Shown here: piece by piece, positions 5,906 to 6,586 of the stretch | Numbering within the stretch: position 1 is the first letter of the stretch | Layout: each line of letters begins with the position of its first letter | Assembly: GCA_017849315.1 (NCBI GenBank) | Contig: JAFIHQ010000035.1 | Span: 1 to 6,586 of the forward strand | Length of the DNA: 6,586 nt | Reading direction: 5' to 3' | From: Treponema sp. | Lineage (GTDB): Bacteria; Spirochaetota; Spirochaetia; Treponematales; Rectinemataceae | The notes under the pieces: generated by a model | The model's input: only the letters and a program-made list of their open reading frames with translations | What the model was told of the DNA's origin: nothing | Databases searched by the model: none | Program-made: the position numbers and the translations under genes

Positions 5906-6586
5906 ATGCTTGAAGAACTGAAGCAGGCGGTTTTGAAGGCGAATCTAGAACTGCCCAAATATGGGCTTGTCACCTTTACCTGGGGGAATGTATCCGGCAT
6001 TGACCGGGACAAGGGGCTTGTGGTTATCAAGCCGTCGGGCGTCGAGTACGATGCCATGCAGGCGGAGGACATGGTTGTAGTGGACCTGACCGGCAAGATT
6101 GTCGAGGGCAGGCTTAAACCTTCTTCCGACACGCCGACCCACGTCGAGCTTTACAAGGCCTTCCCCAACCTTGGTGGCATCGTGCATACGCACAGTCGTT
6201 GGGCAACGATCTTTGCCCAGGCCGGTATCGGCATTCCTGCGCTGGGAACCACCCATGCCGACTCATTCTACGGCGAAATTCCCTGTACTCGCGCCATGAC
6301 GGCAAAGGAAATACAAGGCGATTACGAAAAAGAAACCGGTACGGTGATAATCGAGCGGTTCCGACATCTCAATCCCGATGAAGTGTCCGCCGTCCTGGTT
6401 CGGAGCCACGGCCCCTTTACATGGGGTTCGAGCCCTGCCGAAGCAGTGCACAACGCTGTCGTCCTGGAAGAAGTGGCCATGATGGCTTGGCATGTCCTCT
6501 CGCTGCGAGGCGAGATTGAACCCATGCAACAGACTTTGCTCGATAAGCACTTCTTCCGCAAACATGGACCGAATGCGTATTACGGC
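5906..6586 (+). CDS. araD: L-ribulose-5-phosphate 4-epimerase, 3' end cut by the window
   Basis: This is an AraD/UlaF/SgbE-type class II aldolase-like epimerase that interconverts L-ribulose-5-phosphate and D-xylulose-5-phosphate through a zinc-stabilised retro-aldol step. The 227 visible residues align nearly end to end with my recollection of E. coli AraD (231 residues) and stop at AYYG, so only one or a few codons are probably missing. Visible functional residues are KPSG (42-45), the SSDTPTH block (73-79), zinc ligands H94 and H96 in VHTHSR and H168 in SHGP, and catalytic-site candidates D119, E141 and Y226. No residue known to be essential is missing. It follows the sugar kinase after 94 bp and supplies the last step of the same route. 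Paralogues for arabinose, ascorbate or L-xylulose use are hard to separate by sequence; the kinase neighbour favours the L-xylulose branch over arabinose. Confidence 0.93.
   Translation, partial: MLEELKQAVLKANLELPKYGLVTFTWGNVSGIDRDKGLVVIKPSGVEYDAMQAEDMVVVDLTGKIVEGRLKPSSDTPTHVELYKAFPNLGGIVHTHSRWATIFAQAGIGIPALGTTHADSFYGEIPCTRAMTAKEIQGDYEKETGTVIIERFRHLNPDEVSAVLVRSHGPFTWGSSPAEAVHNAVVLEEVAMMAWHVLSLRGEIEPMQQTLLDKHFFRKHGPNAYYG

Noticed and set aside
5455..6132. A 225-codon open frame on the minus strand across the kinase end and epimerase start.
   Set aside because: It is antisense to two clearly conserved genes and spans their intergenic gap; its translation resembles no protein I know.

Overview
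This window carries five protein genes of a fermentative, probably strictly anaerobic bacterium: an uncharacterised radical SAM protein, a TtcA-like tRNA-thiolation ATPase, a monomeric [FeFe] hydrogenase, an L-xylulokinase-like FGGY sugar kinase and an L-ribulose-5-phosphate 4-epimerase (cut by the right edge). Three of the five depend on oxygen-sensitive iron-sulfur clusters, which is the main reason for inferring an anaerobe. Base composition is moderately GC-rich with AT-rich intergenic patches. A spirochaete (Treponema-like) or a clostridial relative would fit the gene set, but this placement rests on recalled resemblance and was not tested.

Layout. The radical SAM gene (minus, 27-1499) and the ttcA-like gene (plus, 1765-2550) diverge from an AT-rich region that holds a good sigma-70-type promoter for the radical SAM gene, direct repeats 21 bp apart and a leader of about 180 nt with plausible RNA helices. 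The ttcA-like gene converges on the hydrogenase gene (minus, 2519-4012), and their 3' ends overlap by 32 bp with no visible terminator. The hydrogenase and the sugar-kinase gene (plus, 4261-5811) diverge from a second control region of 248 bp. It holds a good hydrogenase promoter, a tandem 15-bp repeat against its -35 box, and a 17-bp inverted repeat upstream of the kinase. The kinase is followed after 94 bp by the epimerase (plus, 5906 to beyond the window).

How the genes work together. The kinase and epimerase are two steps of one route: L-xylulose (or 3-keto-L-gulonate) is phosphorylated, and L-ribulose-5-phosphate is later converted to D-xylulose-5-phosphate for the pentose phosphate pathway. 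A 3-epimerase step between them is missing here and may lie downstream. The hydrogenase probably exchanges electrons between ferredoxin and protons during fermentation, but nothing in the window ties it physically to the sugar genes beyond the shared control region.

No RNA gene, mobile element or CRISPR array was recognised. The least understood protein is the radical SAM enzyme; the most interesting non-coding material is in the two divergent control regions.
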